64,000 nt of DNA from Cellulomonas sp. GTDB taxonomy: Bacteria > Actinomycetota > Actinomycetes > Actinomycetales > Cellulomonadaceae. The notes beneath the pieces are model-generated. The model had not been told where the DNA came from. It saw nothing but the letters and a program-made list of their open reading frames with translations, and searched no databases. Location: contig NZ_JAGIBD010000001.1 in assembly GCF_017744555.1 (NCBI RefSeq), positions 248,001 through 312,000 of the forward strand. Direction: 5' to 3'. Position 1 is the first letter of the stretch. Every line of letters starts with the position of its first letter. Positions 42,698 through 51,132 of the stretch are shown here, in pieces. The position numbers and the translations under genes were made by a program.

Positions 42698-43071
42698 GCA
42701 GCCTCGTTGCCGTCCGTGCGCACCACGGCCGCGTGGCGCGGGAACGACCGCAGTGGCGGTACGAGCTCGCCCCGGCAGAACACCTTGAACTCCCCCTCAG
42801 GCCACTCCCCACCGCTCCAGACCGCGAACGCGTGGCACGTCCGCGTCGGCGGGTACTCCTCGACGTGGTCCAGCGCGAGCCGCCATGCGAGGTACTCGGC
42901 GGCCGCCTGACAGGTGACGTGCACCGAGACGACCCCGTGACCGACGTCCGTGGATGCCACGTGGCCATCGACCATCGCGACGACGTCGGCGGCCATCGTC
43001 AGCAGCTCAGGGATCGTCGGCCCCGGCCCGGACGCAACCTCCGGGGTCCGCCGCGACGCGAGCTCGGTCAT
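42694..43071 (-). CDS. Small element protein of unknown function
   Basis: A 125-residue protein (ATG 43071; GTG 43074 is also possible) between the pra-like gene and traB, overlapping both. It contains TMAADVVAMVDGHVASTDVG and a basic C-terminus, with two cysteines only. No family is recognised. Its position between pra and tra in the transfer operon suggests an accessory role in replication or transfer control. Confidence 0.75.
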   Translation of the reverse strand: MTELASRRTPEVASGPGPTIPELLTMAADVVAMVDGHVASTDVGHGVVSVHVTCQAAAEYLAWRLALDHVEEYPPTRTCHAFAVWSGGEWPEGEFKVFCRGELVPPLRSFPRHAAVVRTDGNEAA

Positions 43072-43496
43072 CACGCCGCCGCCTTCGGCTCCCCGACCTT
43101 GACCTGCTGGCCGGGCGTGGCGAAGCCCTCGGCTCGGAACGACCACGCGATGCGGGGCCGCTTGCCCGAGTCGTCGACGTACGGCAGCGCGGTCAGCCCG
43201 ACGAACTCCACGGGCGTCCACGGCATCGGCGAGGTGTTCTTCGGCGGCACCGGCTGGACCTCGGCGGCGAACTTGACCGTGACGCCGATCTCTCGGCGGC
43301 CGGCCTCGTCGTCGGCGTCGATGACGACGCACTGCCAGAGCCGCAGGCCGGTCTCCTTGTCGTGCTGCTGCGGCCGCGAGCCGTCCGGGCGCTGCTCGGC
43401 CTGGAAGTCCGTGACGGGCTCCACGAGGCCGCGGAGGAAAGCCCCCTTGGGGAACACCGTGTCGTGTGCGATCTCGAAACGCTTGGCGATGGCCAT
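43071..43496 (-). CDS. pra: Pra-like activator of replication, integration and excision
   Basis: A 141-residue protein. The blocks FPKGAFLRGLVEPVTDF near residue 16, LWQCVVIDAD near residue 53 and AAEVQPVPPKN near residue 77, with PVEFVGLTALPYV following, match my recall of the Pra family of pSAM2-type elements, which switches on rep, xis and int. It is the first gene of the minus-strand operon. ATG at 43496 has GAGGAG nine bases upstream; GTG at 43505 sits too close to it. Its promoter lies in the operator-rich region at 43497-43647. Confidence 0.75.
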   Translation of the reverse strand: MAIAKRFEIAHDTVFPKGAFLRGLVEPVTDFQAEQRPDGSRPQQHDKETGLRLWQCVVIDADDEAGRREIGVTVKFAAEVQPVPPKNTSPMPWTPVEFVGLTALPYVDDSGKRPRIAWSFRAEGFATPGQQVKVGEPKAAA

Positions 43497-43565
43497 AATG
43501 TCCACTCCTCGTGCTCGTGATTCGTGTGGGCTACCTGCCCAGCAACCACGACACCGCGACGCGCC

Positions 43566-43627
43566 GGGACGTCGTCACCTCACACTGGGACGTTGCGGGA
43601 CGTCCTAGACTGGGCGAAAACGTCCCA
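43566..43627. promoter_or_regulatory. Cluster of GGGACGT operator-like repeats
   Basis: Four copies of GGGACGT occur between the divergent operons: 43566-43572, 43587-43593, 43597-43603 and, inverted, 43620-43626. The second and fourth form the perfect inverted repeat TGGGACGTT (43586-43594) / AACGTCCCA (43619-43627), and the third is part of the palindrome GGACGTCC (43598-43605). TAGACT at 43606-43611 could be the -10 box of the regulator gene. The XRE-type regulator encoded next to it is the obvious binder. Confidence 0.7.
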
Positions 43628-43647
43628 ATGCGGCCCCTGGAGGCGTG

Positions 43648-44388
43648 ATGACGAACGAGCGGCTTCGCGCAGCGATCACCGACGCCGGGATGTCCCTGCA
43701 CCAGTTCGGCGAGAAGGTCGGGGTTGATCCCAAGACCGTCGAGCGCTGGATCAGCACTGACCGAATTCCGCACCGGACCCACCGGATAAACGCCGCCCAC
43801 ATCCTCGGCAAGACCGATGTCTTCCTCTGGCCGGCCACCGACTCCGACCCGCGAACGCGGTCAGCCACCAGGGCCGAGTTCGTCGACCTCTACCCCAGCC
43901 GCGCGGCGCTGCCCGTCTCGACGTGGGAAGCCTTCATCGACAACGCCCGAGAAGCGATCGACCTGCTCGCGTTCGCCGGGAGCTTTCTGCACGACAGCAT
44001 CCCCGAGTTCGCCGAGCGCATCGCGTCGCGCGCGGAGAACGGTGTGCGGGTCCGCCTTCTCTTCGGTGACCCGCAGAGCGCGGCCGTCGCGCTGCGCGGC
44101 GAGGAAGAGGGCATCGGCGAGCTCATGGCCGCCCGGTGCAACCTGACGTGGAACTACCTCACCCCGCTGCTCGAAGGCGTCGCGGGCATCGAGGCCCGGA
44201 AGCACGGAAGCACCCTCTACGCGTCGCTGTTCCGGTTCGACGACCAGCTCCTCGTCAACCCGCACGCCCTCGGGGCGCCCGCAGGGCACTCGCCGATGAT
44301 GCACGTTAACCGCATCCCGGGAGGTCGACTCTTCGCGCACTACATGGAGTCGTTCGAGCGCACGTGGCGGGCCGCCACGCCTGCGTGA
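43648..44388 (+). CDS. XRE-type regulator with PLD-like C-terminal domain
   Basis: A 246-residue protein. Residues 5-50 form a helix-turn-helix (RLRAAITDAGMSLHQFGEKV, DPKTVERWIS). Residues 75-240 resemble a phospholipase D-like/TrmB-type sensor domain (LLAFAGSFLHDSIPEFAERI, NGVRVRLLFGDPQSAAV) without a clear HxK catalytic pair. Regulators of this form stand beside Nudix genes in many Streptomyces elements and act like KorSA, keeping the transfer operon silent. ATG at 43648 has GGAGG upstream; the gene is divergent from the pra-like operon. Confidence 0.85.
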   Translation: MTNERLRAAITDAGMSLHQFGEKVGVDPKTVERWISTDRIPHRTHRINAAHILGKTDVFLWPATDSDPRTRSATRAEFVDLYPSRAALPVSTWEAFIDNAREAIDLLAFAGSFLHDSIPEFAERIASRAENGVRVRLLFGDPQSAAVALRGEEEGIGELMAARCNLTWNYLTPLLEGVAGIEARKHGSTLYASLFRFDDQLLVNPHALGAPAGHSPMMHVNRIPGGRLFAHYMESFERTWRAATPA

Positions 44389-44408
44389 CCGCGCATACTC
44401 TCGGGACC

Positions 44409-44879
44409 ATGGCTCGCATCGACTACATCGATGACCCCAACGCGCCGGCGATCAACTCTGTGGTCCCTTCCGTCGTCGCGATCGTCCAGGACGACGAGGG
44501 TCGTGTGCTCATGATCCACAAGACAGACAACAACCGGTGGGCTCTCCCTGGCGGCGGTCACGAGTTCGGTGAGAGCATCGCCGACACCGTGGTCCGCGAG
44601 GTCAAGGAGGAGACGGGCTACGACGTCGAGGTCGAGACGATCACCGGCACCTACACCAACCCACACCACGTGATGCAGTACGACGACGGCGAGGTGCGGC
44701 AGCAGTTCTCGATCGCGTTCCGTGCTCGCCTCGTCGGCGGTGACAGAAGAACCAGCTCCGAGAGCGATGAAGTGGAATGGCTCACCGCAGAGCAGATCGA
44801 CGGCCTAGACCTCCACGCATCAATGCGGCTACGGCTCGACCACGCGCTCCACGGCACTGGCAGGCCATTCATCGGCTAG
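44409..44879 (+). CDS. Nudix hydrolase, Pif-like
   Basis: A 156-residue enzyme. The Nudix box is complete: GGGHEFGESIADTVVREV followed by KEETGY near residues 48-71. Nudix proteins hydrolyse nucleoside diphosphates linked to other groups. In pSAM2 the Nudix protein Pif gives plasmid immunity by blocking redundant transfer between donor cells, and the placement after the regulator is the same here; an immunity role is inferred. The coding end overlaps the convergent HD gene by 51 bases. Confidence 0.88.
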   Translation: MARIDYIDDPNAPAINSVVPSVVAIVQDDEGRVLMIHKTDNNRWALPGGGHEFGESIADTVVREVKEETGYDVEVETITGTYTNPHHVMQYDDGEVRQQFSIAFRARLVGGDRRTSSESDEVEWLTAEQIDGLDLHASMRLRLDHALHGTGRPFIG

Positions 44880-45407
44880 TCCGAGCCGCTCTCGCGCTCG
44901 GCCGGCGGAAGCGAGCAGTTCGCCGCGCGAGCGCCTGACCGCCCGGTGGACCGGACTCGACACGGGATAACGGCTGAGGATCTCCTCGATGCGGGTCTCG
45001 GGGTCGGTCATCGACCCGTCCGGAGCTGTGACGAGGTCGAGAAGTGTGAGTGTCTCGAGGTCGACCGGGTCCGCGTCCGGCATCGCAGCCAGTTGTTGTT
45101 CAAGCCCTCGCTCCTCGGCTTCGAACGTGGCTCCCGTGTGTCGCGCCACGAGGCCAACGACTGCGGAGGGCGCGCCCTCCATAAGGAGGAATCTGGCTCC
45201 ATCGAGAGCATGCAGGCCGCTGGCAGACAGTTCTTCTGCATAGCCCACGTCGTGCAGCCACGCCGCTGCCGCTACGTCAGCTGAGATCCGACCGGCGGCA
45301 GAGAGCTCGTCCGCGAGGCGTCCCACCGTCCGCACGTGGCCCCACCGCCGGCCGAGGCCCGAGAGGTACTCGGACGCCACCTTCGAGGCGTGCTCAGGAC
45401 TCCACAT
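44829..45407 (-). CDS. HD-domain phosphohydrolase-like protein
   Basis: A 192-residue protein. GRRWGHVRTVGRLAD near residue 19, AAAWLHDVGYAEEL near residue 47 and LVARHTGATFEAEERGL near residue 84 supply the His, His-Asp and further His ligands of the HD metal site. HD proteins hydrolyse phosphate esters of nucleotides. The pairing of HD and Nudix genes next to the regulator recurs in actinomycete elements, which suggests joint action on a nucleotide signal (inference). The convergent overlap with the Nudix gene is 51 bases. Confidence 0.82.
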   Translation of the reverse strand: MWSPEHASKVASEYLSGLGRRWGHVRTVGRLADELSAAGRISADVAAAAWLHDVGYAEELSASGLHALDGARFLLMEGAPSAVVGLVARHTGATFEAEERGLEQQLAAMPDADPVDLETLTLLDLVTAPDGSMTDPETRIEEILSRYPVSSPVHRAVRRSRGELLASAGRARERLGLADEWPASAVERVVEP

Positions 45408-45537
45408 GCCAACTCATCCTGCCGCACACCACTGTCTGCCCGCTCCCTTGCCGACATGGGTCGTATCTCGATGGGCCGAGCACGAGGTTGGACTCAGGCC
45501 AGCGGGGTTCACCCAGTCGCCGAAGGGCGCTTGTGAG

Positions 45538-46434
45538 CTACTGGCCGTACTCGAGCACGAGGGACTGAATCTCATCCGCGAAGCGCTCGGCGATGTCGTT
45601 CTCGTACTCCACCCTGATTGCTTTGTAGTGCTCCTCGTACGACACCGCTTCCTGGCAGTCAAAGTCCGCGAGGGCGACGTCAATCTCGAATTCAGAGGGA
45701 GAGTAGGTCGTGCTCCGGAACGTCAGAGTGTCCTTCGGCCCGAGCCCCCCTACCTTCTCGTACGCTAGTGCACCGGCATCGGCCTGCGTCTTCAGGTCCG
45801 GAAAGCCGGCATCTGCCATGCAGCTCGCCCAATCGGCGTTCAGCGCTGCGGTACGGGCGTCCGCATCAACTCGCGACCACAGCTCCTGAAATTCCTGCAT
45901 AAGTGCGGCATATGTCGGGTCCTTTTCGAGCGCCGCGCCCCCGGGATTTACTTCGGCGCGCACCGTCGCGTCGCAGCCGGGCGCCGTGCTGTCCCCATAG
46001 AGGGCCGCAGCATACGCGTTCTGCATTTCTGCGGACCACTCTGCAGGATACTCGCCAGGACCCGTCTCGGCATCCATCGGAATGGTCGTCAGACCGTATC
46101 CAAAGACAGCGACAGATTTGCGATCCTTGGGATCGAACCCGCTGTCGCCCGCAGTCGCTGCAGCTGCCGTGGAATAGCCGTCAAGAAGTTCAAAGCCGAG
46201 GCGCTTCATGCATGCCGAAACGCCGTCGGTGATCTGTCGTTCGAGTTTTGCTCGTGACTGGGCATCGACCGCACCCCCTTGTAGGATCGTATACACGTCC
46301 TTCAAGGGGGTGGTCGACGTGCTCCCCGCACCGCGCGAGGGGGTTGGATTTTCGTCCGCCCCCTGCGCGCACGACGCACACATGAGACCTGCGATGCATG
46401 CGACGACTGCAGCACGAATCCGGAAACGAGACAT
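45538..46434 (-). CDS. Putative lipoprotein with duplicated CMxxxGF motif
   Basis: A 298-residue exported protein. The signal segment IRAAVVACIAGLMCASC ends in a cysteine near residue 22; the lipobox is unusual because position -3 is Cys. The mature part has two copies of a CMxxxGF motif (SACMKRLGFELL near residue 80 and ASCMADAGFPDL near residue 207) and a further Cys in DFDCQEAVSY, so it may be a disulphide-bonded repeat protein. ATG at 46434 has AAAGGAA upstream. Codon use is less GC-biased than the chromosome. Such lipoproteins stand next to MacA/MacB-like exporters in other actinobacteria as far as I recall; function is unknown. Confidence 0.75.
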   Translation of the reverse strand: MSRFRIRAAVVACIAGLMCASCAQGADENPTPSRGAGSTSTTPLKDVYTILQGGAVDAQSRAKLERQITDGVSACMKRLGFELLDGYSTAAAATAGDSGFDPKDRKSVAVFGYGLTTIPMDAETGPGEYPAEWSAEMQNAYAAALYGDSTAPGCDATVRAEVNPGGAALEKDPTYAALMQEFQELWSRVDADARTAALNADWASCMADAGFPDLKTQADAGALAYEKVGGLGPKDTLTFRSTTYSPSEFEIDVALADFDCQEAVSYEEHYKAIRVEYENDIAERFADEIQSLVLEYGQ

Positions 46435-46683
46435 GACATTCCTTTCCCTACGAGCGCCCTTAATTGTGCGCAAATGTTGGCGCTCGACGTTCCGGAGGGA
46501 CGTCATGACCGAGACTGATCCGGATAGATGCGTCCACCCTCGAGCCGAAGCCCATCCTTCAAGCTTTGACTCGGCGGCTTTGCCGAAGCCAGACTCATCT
46601 GACCTGCAACATTACCGGCGGCAGGGCGCTTGACGCGTTGTGGACGCACCAAGCCTTCGCCTAGCGACCTACTTCACTCAGGC

Positions 46684-47187
46684 TCAGTAATCCCCGACCG
46701 GCGTCCACGTACCGCCCGAGTGCAGAGTTGCGTGACCCCGGTGCCAGGTCCAACCGTTGCACACGAAGTCGGCAGCCTCGATGAGGCATGCGCGGGCCTG
46801 CATGAAGTGGTAGGCGACCATCGCGTTTCCGTAGTAGGTACCGCTCGAAATCGGGTTACGAGCACTATCCACCGGACCAATAGCGTTCGTGGTCTGGTTG
46901 TTGAGGTTTGCCGTCGAAGTTGTCGTCCCGCGCACGTTCCACACACGGGTCGTGGAGCTGTTGCCGGAGGTCCAGCTCCACGCGTCCGACATCGTCAGAC
47001 TGTAATACTCGTACCCGAAGGAATAGCTGATCTTATACGGCCCCTTCGAGGCGCTGCCGGCGCTCACGTAGTCGATCGCGTTGGCGGAGGGCGCGACGGC
47101 GAGCACGGCGAACGTAGCGGCAAGGGCCACAACGATGCCTCGCCTCCATCGTGCCGCGCGCTGCTTCCGGCTCAGTGTTTCTGACAT
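46684..47187 (-). CDS. Secreted 167-residue protein, bacteriocin-like candidate
   Basis: The N-terminus is a clear signal peptide: basic RKQRAARWRRG, hydrophobic IVVALAATFAVLAVA, cleavage after PSANA near residue 36. The mature part (about 131 residues) is rich in Ser, Thr, Tyr, Trp and Gly and has only two cysteines (ACLIEAADFVCNGW), which could form a disulphide. ATG at 47187 has AAAGGAG seven bases upstream, a strong site. I find no match to lactococcin 972 itself. Position beside a divergent tripartite exporter and a lipoprotein suggests an exported antimicrobial or signalling protein; this is inference. Confidence 0.75.
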   Translation of the reverse strand: MSETLSRKQRAARWRRGIVVALAATFAVLAVAPSANAIDYVSAGSASKGPYKISYSFGYEYYSLTMSDAWSWTSGNSSTTRVWNVRGTTTSTANLNNQTTNAIGPVDSARNPISSGTYYGNAMVAYHFMQARACLIEAADFVCNGWTWHRGHATLHSGGTWTPVGDY

Positions 47188-47540
47188 GTAGTCACTCCTT
47201 TGGGTCAGCAGGTTCGGGCCGCGCCAGTGCTGGTCAGCCCGTCTTTCTCGATGCAGACGGCAGCGCTTGCGGGGGTCGCGCCGCTGTTGCCTCTCGCGCA
47301 CGGTCGAGAACGTAGGGGCATGCCTACGCACGGCGGACCGGTTCGCACCAAACGGACCAAAGATCACCCGTTCGGGCGTTTCATACTTCACTCTCCGTTT
47401 CCGCCCCTACGCGGCCCCATGCCTGGTACGGTCCGTGCGGGCGCGAGGCTCCCAGAATTGGTGACGGACGGAGACAGCTTTTGTATACGTTTATCGCGCG
47501 TGCGGGTTTCAGTCATGGCGCGCGGTCGGGCTCGTAGCGG
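47188..47540. promoter_or_regulatory. Divergent regulatory region of the exported-protein island
   Basis: This 353-base gap has no supported gene. It holds CGTAGG (47311-47316) paired with CCTACG (47323-47328) and a further inverted copy CCCCTACG (47404-47411) of CGTAGGGG (47311-47318). Near the adaptor gene lies an AT-rich stretch (47478-47494, TTTTGTATACGTTTATC) with TATACG as a possible -10 box, and TTGGTG at 47458. The gap most likely holds both promoters and an operator. Confidence 0.5.
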
Positions 47541-49166
47541 ATGTCTGCGAAACTCAATTCGAGCAGCTCGGGCGCATTTGATCGCAGCACCCGTGGGAGA
47601 TCGGCCCTAGGTGCAATGGCGGGCATTGCCATCTTCTTCCTTCTTCTCGGACTGGTGCTGAGCCACTTCCTCGTTTCGCCCGGCAAAGCGGCGGCCGACG
47701 CTGCTCCGCCGGTGCCGGGTCCGATTACGGTTCCGATCGAGCGCAAGACGATCGCGAACGAGGTCGTCATGCGCGGCGACGTGGCGTACGACGATCCCGT
47801 GGCCGTGCGCCTCGAGACGGGCGACGTCGGCGGTCCCGCCGTTGTCACGGGGCACGTGCCGATGGTCGGGAGCGTCCTCGAGGCGGGTGCTGTGGCGCTC
47901 GAGGTGAACGGCCGTCCCGTCATCGTGCTCCCCGGCGACCTGCCCACGTATCGAACCCTGCGCACTGGTGTTTCGGGGCCTGACGTGCGCCAGTTGCGGG
48001 CAGCACTCGCGTCGCTCGGGATCCCGGCCGGAGATCTGGCCTCGTCGACCTACGATGCCGACGTCGCAGAAGGGGTGCGGGCGCTGTACCGACGCGTCGG
48101 CTACGAACCTCCTCTCATCGACAGCGACCTGATCGACGCTGCGAAGCAGGCGCGGCAGGAACTCCGTGCAGCCAGCGACGCAGTCGCGTCAGCACAACGC
48201 GCGCTTGCTTCGGCCGCTGCCGGAAAGCCACGATCCGAGCTCATCGCACTCGATACCGCGATCCTGGTAGCGCGCGCCACCCTGAGTTCTGTCCAGGCAG
48301 GTTGCAGTGCCGCAACTCCTGAGGAGCCATGTGATGAAGCCGGCCTCTTGCGCGCACAAGGCGACCTGGATGCTGCGCTCGCCGCGCGCCAAGAGGCGGG
48401 GACGGTCGACACGTCTGCCGACTCGGCCGCGCTGACAAGCGCGCAGGCTGCGCTCGCCGATGCTCGCGAGGCGGCGCTCGAAGCGGAGAACGCTACCCTC
48501 ACCCCCCTGCCGTCGAGTGAGGTCGTCTTCCTCGCGTCGCTGCCGCGGCGGGTTGACACCGTTGGGGCAGTTCGCGGCGGAATCGTGAGCGGCGACGTCT
48601 TTACCGTCTCGGGTGCCAACCTCGAGGTCCGGGCGAAAGCAAGCGGGTCCGATCTCGAGCTTCTCCAGGTCGGCGCGATCGGGTCGATCGAGGCTCCGGA
48701 TGGCAGCGACATTCGCGTGACGATCACTCAGCTGGGGGACGTGGAGTCGGGGGCAGCGGAAGAAGTCGAAGACAAGCCGAGTGAGTCCCCACAGGAGAGC
48801 GGGGCCAACGTGGTCCTCGGTGTGACGCTCCAACCGGAGCTGCTCGGGCAACTGTTGGGAAAGAACGTCCGGATCAGCGTCCCGGTCGAGTCGACTGACG
48901 GCGACGTCCTAGCAGTTCCCCTCGCCGCTTTGACGGCGGGGCCAGGCGGGCAGTCCCGAATCGAGCTTGTCCGAGCAGATGGCAGCACCGAAATCGTCGA
49001 CGTCCAGACAGGTCTCGCTGCTGATGGGTTCGCAGAGGTCTCGGCGGTGGACGCGGAGCTTGCCGCTGGCGATCTCGTGGTTGTCGGAGCAGGGGCACCT
49101 GGCAGGGGGCTCGGCGGCACCAGTGCCACGACGAATGACGGCGGCAAGAGTGCGGGGGGACGATGA
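47541..49166 (+). CDS. Membrane-fusion (MacA/HlyD-like) protein with peptidoglycan-binding domain
   Basis: A 541-residue periplasm-facing adaptor. One transmembrane segment lies in residues 21-43 (LGAMAGIAIFFLLLGLVL). A PG_binding_1-like domain follows near residues 145-190 (GVSGPDVRQLRAALASLGIP). Residues about 210-335 are a long Ala-rich coiled coil, and the C-terminal part has the beta-barrel pattern of MacA-like adaptors (GANLEVRAKASGSDLELLQV, LAVPLAALTAGPGGQSRIEL). It would link the transporter to the cell wall. The stop overlaps the ATPase start by four bases (ATGA). Confidence 0.85.
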   Translation: MSAKLNSSSSGAFDRSTRGRSALGAMAGIAIFFLLLGLVLSHFLVSPGKAAADAAPPVPGPITVPIERKTIANEVVMRGDVAYDDPVAVRLETGDVGGPAVVTGHVPMVGSVLEAGAVALEVNGRPVIVLPGDLPTYRTLRTGVSGPDVRQLRAALASLGIPAGDLASSTYDADVAEGVRALYRRVGYEPPLIDSDLIDAAKQARQELRAASDAVASAQRALASAAAGKPRSELIALDTAILVARATLSSVQAGCSAATPEEPCDEAGLLRAQGDLDAALAARQEAGTVDTSADSAALTSAQAALADAREAALEAENATLTPLPSSEVVFLASLPRRVDTVGAVRGGIVSGDVFTVSGANLEVRAKASGSDLELLQVGAIGSIEAPDGSDIRVTITQLGDVESGAAEEVEDKPSESPQESGANVVLGVTLQPELLGQLLGKNVRISVPVESTDGDVLAVPLAALTAGPGGQSRIELVRADGSTEIVDVQTGLAADGFAEVSAVDAELAAGDLVVVGAGAPGRGLGGTSATTNDGGKSAGGR

Positions 49167-49873
49167 ACGTCGCGGTCCCTCTCGCGACGCAAACTGACCC
49201 ACCGGTGGTCGAACTCCGAGGCGCAGCTCGACAGTTCGGTGGCGAGCAGATCGTGCATGCACTCCATCCCACAGACTTCGTGATTTCGTCTGGTGAGTAC
49301 GTTGCAGTGGTCGGCCCATCAGGATCTGGTAAGTCCACTCTGTTGAATGTGCTTGGGCTGCTGGATCGCCCGTCGTCCGGCGAATACGTGCTGGACGGCA
49401 TCCCGACGGCAGGAGCGGCGGAGCGTGTCCGTACTCCTTTGCGTGCGTCCTGCATCGGGTTCGTGTTTCAGTCGTTCCATCTACTGCCCCAGCGAACGGT
49501 CCTCGAGAATGTCTTGCTCGCAACCGCGTACAGCGGCGTTCGGCGCAGCGAGCGTGTTCCGAGAGCGCTGGCGGCGCTGGAGCGAGTCGGGCTTGGCCAC
49601 AGGCTGGGGTTTCTTCCGCCACTGCTCTCAGGAGGCGAGCGCCAACGCGCCGCCATCGCACGCGCTGTCGTCACATCCCCTCGACTGCTCCTTGCAGACG
49701 AGCCCACGGGGAATCTTGACTCCGACAGCAGCGCGGCAGTGCTGGATCTCTTCGACGAACTCAACCGAGGCGGGCTGACGCTGGTAGTCATTACCCACGA
49801 CGACGATGTCTCCGCCCGAGCCCATCGCCGGGTGCGCATTGCGGATGGTCGACTCCGGGAAGAGCCCTCATGA
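49163..49873 (+). CDS. MacB/LolD-type ABC transporter ATPase
   Basis: A 236-residue ATP-binding subunit. Walker A GPSGSGKSTLLNVLGLLDRP near residue 51, Q-loop FVFQSFHLLPQRTVLENV near residue 98, signature LSGGERQRAAIARA near residue 153, Walker B LLLADEPTGNLDS near residue 174 and the His switch VITHDDD are intact. The pattern is that of the MacB/LolD group, which powers mechanotransmission type VII ABC exporters. It overlaps both the adaptor and the permease genes by four bases, so the three are one unit. Confidence 0.93.
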   Translation: MNVAVPLATQTDPPVVELRGAARQFGGEQIVHALHPTDFVISSGEYVAVVGPSGSGKSTLLNVLGLLDRPSSGEYVLDGIPTAGAAERVRTPLRASCIGFVFQSFHLLPQRTVLENVLLATAYSGVRRSERVPRALAALERVGLGHRLGFLPPLLSGGERQRAAIARAVVTSPRLLLADEPTGNLDSDSSAAVLDLFDELNRGGLTLVVITHDDDVSARAHRRVRIADGRLREEPS

Positions 49874-51132
49874 CGGCTCGACGCGTGATTGCCGTGCGGC
49901 AACGGATGCAGATGCGACGCGACGCCTTCGGCTTGCGCGACCTACTGACGGAAGCCGTGGCAGCGGTCGGCGGCAGGCCCGGGCGCCTCGCCATGACGAC
50001 CCTGGGGACCGTTCTGGGCATCGCGTCGGTGTTGGTCACGATTGGCCTCGCACAGACGGCCGCCGGGCAGATCAACAAGCGGTTCGATGCAATTGCAGCA
50101 ACGCAGGCAGTCGCCAAACCTGCGACCGTGCAAGGCGTGGATGGGCAGCATGCGGTAACGCAGCTTCCCTGGGACTCGCCGGAGCGTGTTCTACGACTCG
50201 CCGGCGTTGCGGCCGCCGGGACCATTGCCGACGTCAACGTGGGCGATGCCGAGGTGACAGCAGTACCCGTACACGACCCGGCGCGGGCGGCAGTCACACC
50301 GCCGACGATCGTGGCGGGATCTCCGGGCCTGCTCGATGCGGTACAGGCGCACATCGTCACCGGCCGATTCTTCGATTCCGGGCATGACACCCGCGCCGAT
50401 CGTGTTGTCGTCCTGGGTGCCGAGGCGAGCGGCCGCCTGGGGATAGGTGGAGTTGAGAGGCAGCCGACCATCTTCATCGGTCAGCGCGCCTACCAGGTCA
50501 TCGGCATCCTCGACCGCCCGGTCCGTCGCCCGGACTTGCTCGGCGCCGTCATCATGCCAGTCGGTACCGCCCGAGCAGACTTCGGTCTGTCAACGCCGGG
50601 CGAGCTTCAGATGCACATCAGACTGGGTGCCGGCGACATTGTCGGTGAGCAGGTGCCTGTGGCCTTGAAGCCGCAGGATCCTGGCACCATCAAAATGCAA
50701 GTCCCCTCGTCAACGTCGAGGATGCGCGAACGCGTGCAGGGCGACGTCAATGTGCTGTTCTTGGCGCTGGGTGGCGTTGCCCTGCTCATCGGCGCTGTTG
50801 GCATAGGCAACGTCACACTGCTCTCGGTGCTCGAGCGCACAGGCGAGATCGGCCTGCGGCGAGCGCTGGGAGCGAAGCGGCGCGACATTGCAGCGCAGTT
50901 CATGCTCGAGTCCGCAGCCGTAGGCCTCCTTGGCGGCCTCATTGGTGCCGCAGTTGGCATCGCAGTAGTCGTGGGCGTAAGCGCATTGGAGAACTGGACA
51001 CCGCTTCTCGATAGCCGCGTGGTCATCGTTGCGCCCCTCGTCGGAGGCTGCGTCGGTCTGTTTGCGGGGTTGTACCCCGCACTCAAGGCAGCTTCGATCG
51101 AACCCGTTGCGGCGTTGCGGGCCGGCGTCTGA
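49870..51132 (+). CDS. MacB/FtsX-type ABC transporter permease
   Basis: A 420-residue permease with the type VII topology: one transmembrane helix near residues 40-62 (TTLGTVLGIASVLVTIGLAQ), a large extracytoplasmic domain to about residue 290, then three helices near residues 297-320, 345-372 and 380-405. RTGEIGLRRALGAKRRDIAAQF near residue 328 is the FtsX-family coupling helix. The partner ATPase overlaps by four bases. The substrate is unknown; the secreted protein encoded at 46684 is a candidate although it has its own signal peptide. Confidence 0.9.
   Translation: MTARRVIAVRQRMQMRRDAFGLRDLLTEAVAAVGGRPGRLAMTTLGTVLGIASVLVTIGLAQTAAGQINKRFDAIAATQAVAKPATVQGVDGQHAVTQLPWDSPERVLRLAGVAAAGTIADVNVGDAEVTAVPVHDPARAAVTPPTIVAGSPGLLDAVQAHIVTGRFFDSGHDTRADRVVVLGAEASGRLGIGGVERQPTIFIGQRAYQVIGILDRPVRRPDLLGAVIMPVGTARADFGLSTPGELQMHIRLGAGDIVGEQVPVALKPQDPGTIKMQVPSSTSRMRERVQGDVNVLFLALGGVALLIGAVGIGNVTLLSVLERTGEIGLRRALGAKRRDIAAQFMLESAAVGLLGGLIGAAVGIAVVVGVSALENWTPLLDSRVVIVAPLVGGCVGLFAGLYPALKAASIEPVAALRAGV

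Noticed and set aside
45501..45515. AGCGGGGTTCACCC as right attachment site of the element
   Set aside because: Only seven or eight contiguous bases agree with the tRNA T-arm, far less than the 40 or more usual for this element class.
45336..45536. Short plus-strand open frame near the end of the HD gene
   Set aside because: Mostly antisense to the HD gene, basic composition, no ribosome site.
46119..46140. TTGGGATCGAACCC as an inverted T-loop-like attachment site
   Set aside because: It encodes residues of the lipoprotein in frame (GFDPKD), and the match to tRNA is limited to the generic T-loop.
46208..46633. Plus-strand open frame ending in 43 codons between the lipoprotein and the secreted-protein genes
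   Set aside because: Most of it is antisense to the lipoprotein, and the rest has no ribosome site or recognisable feature.
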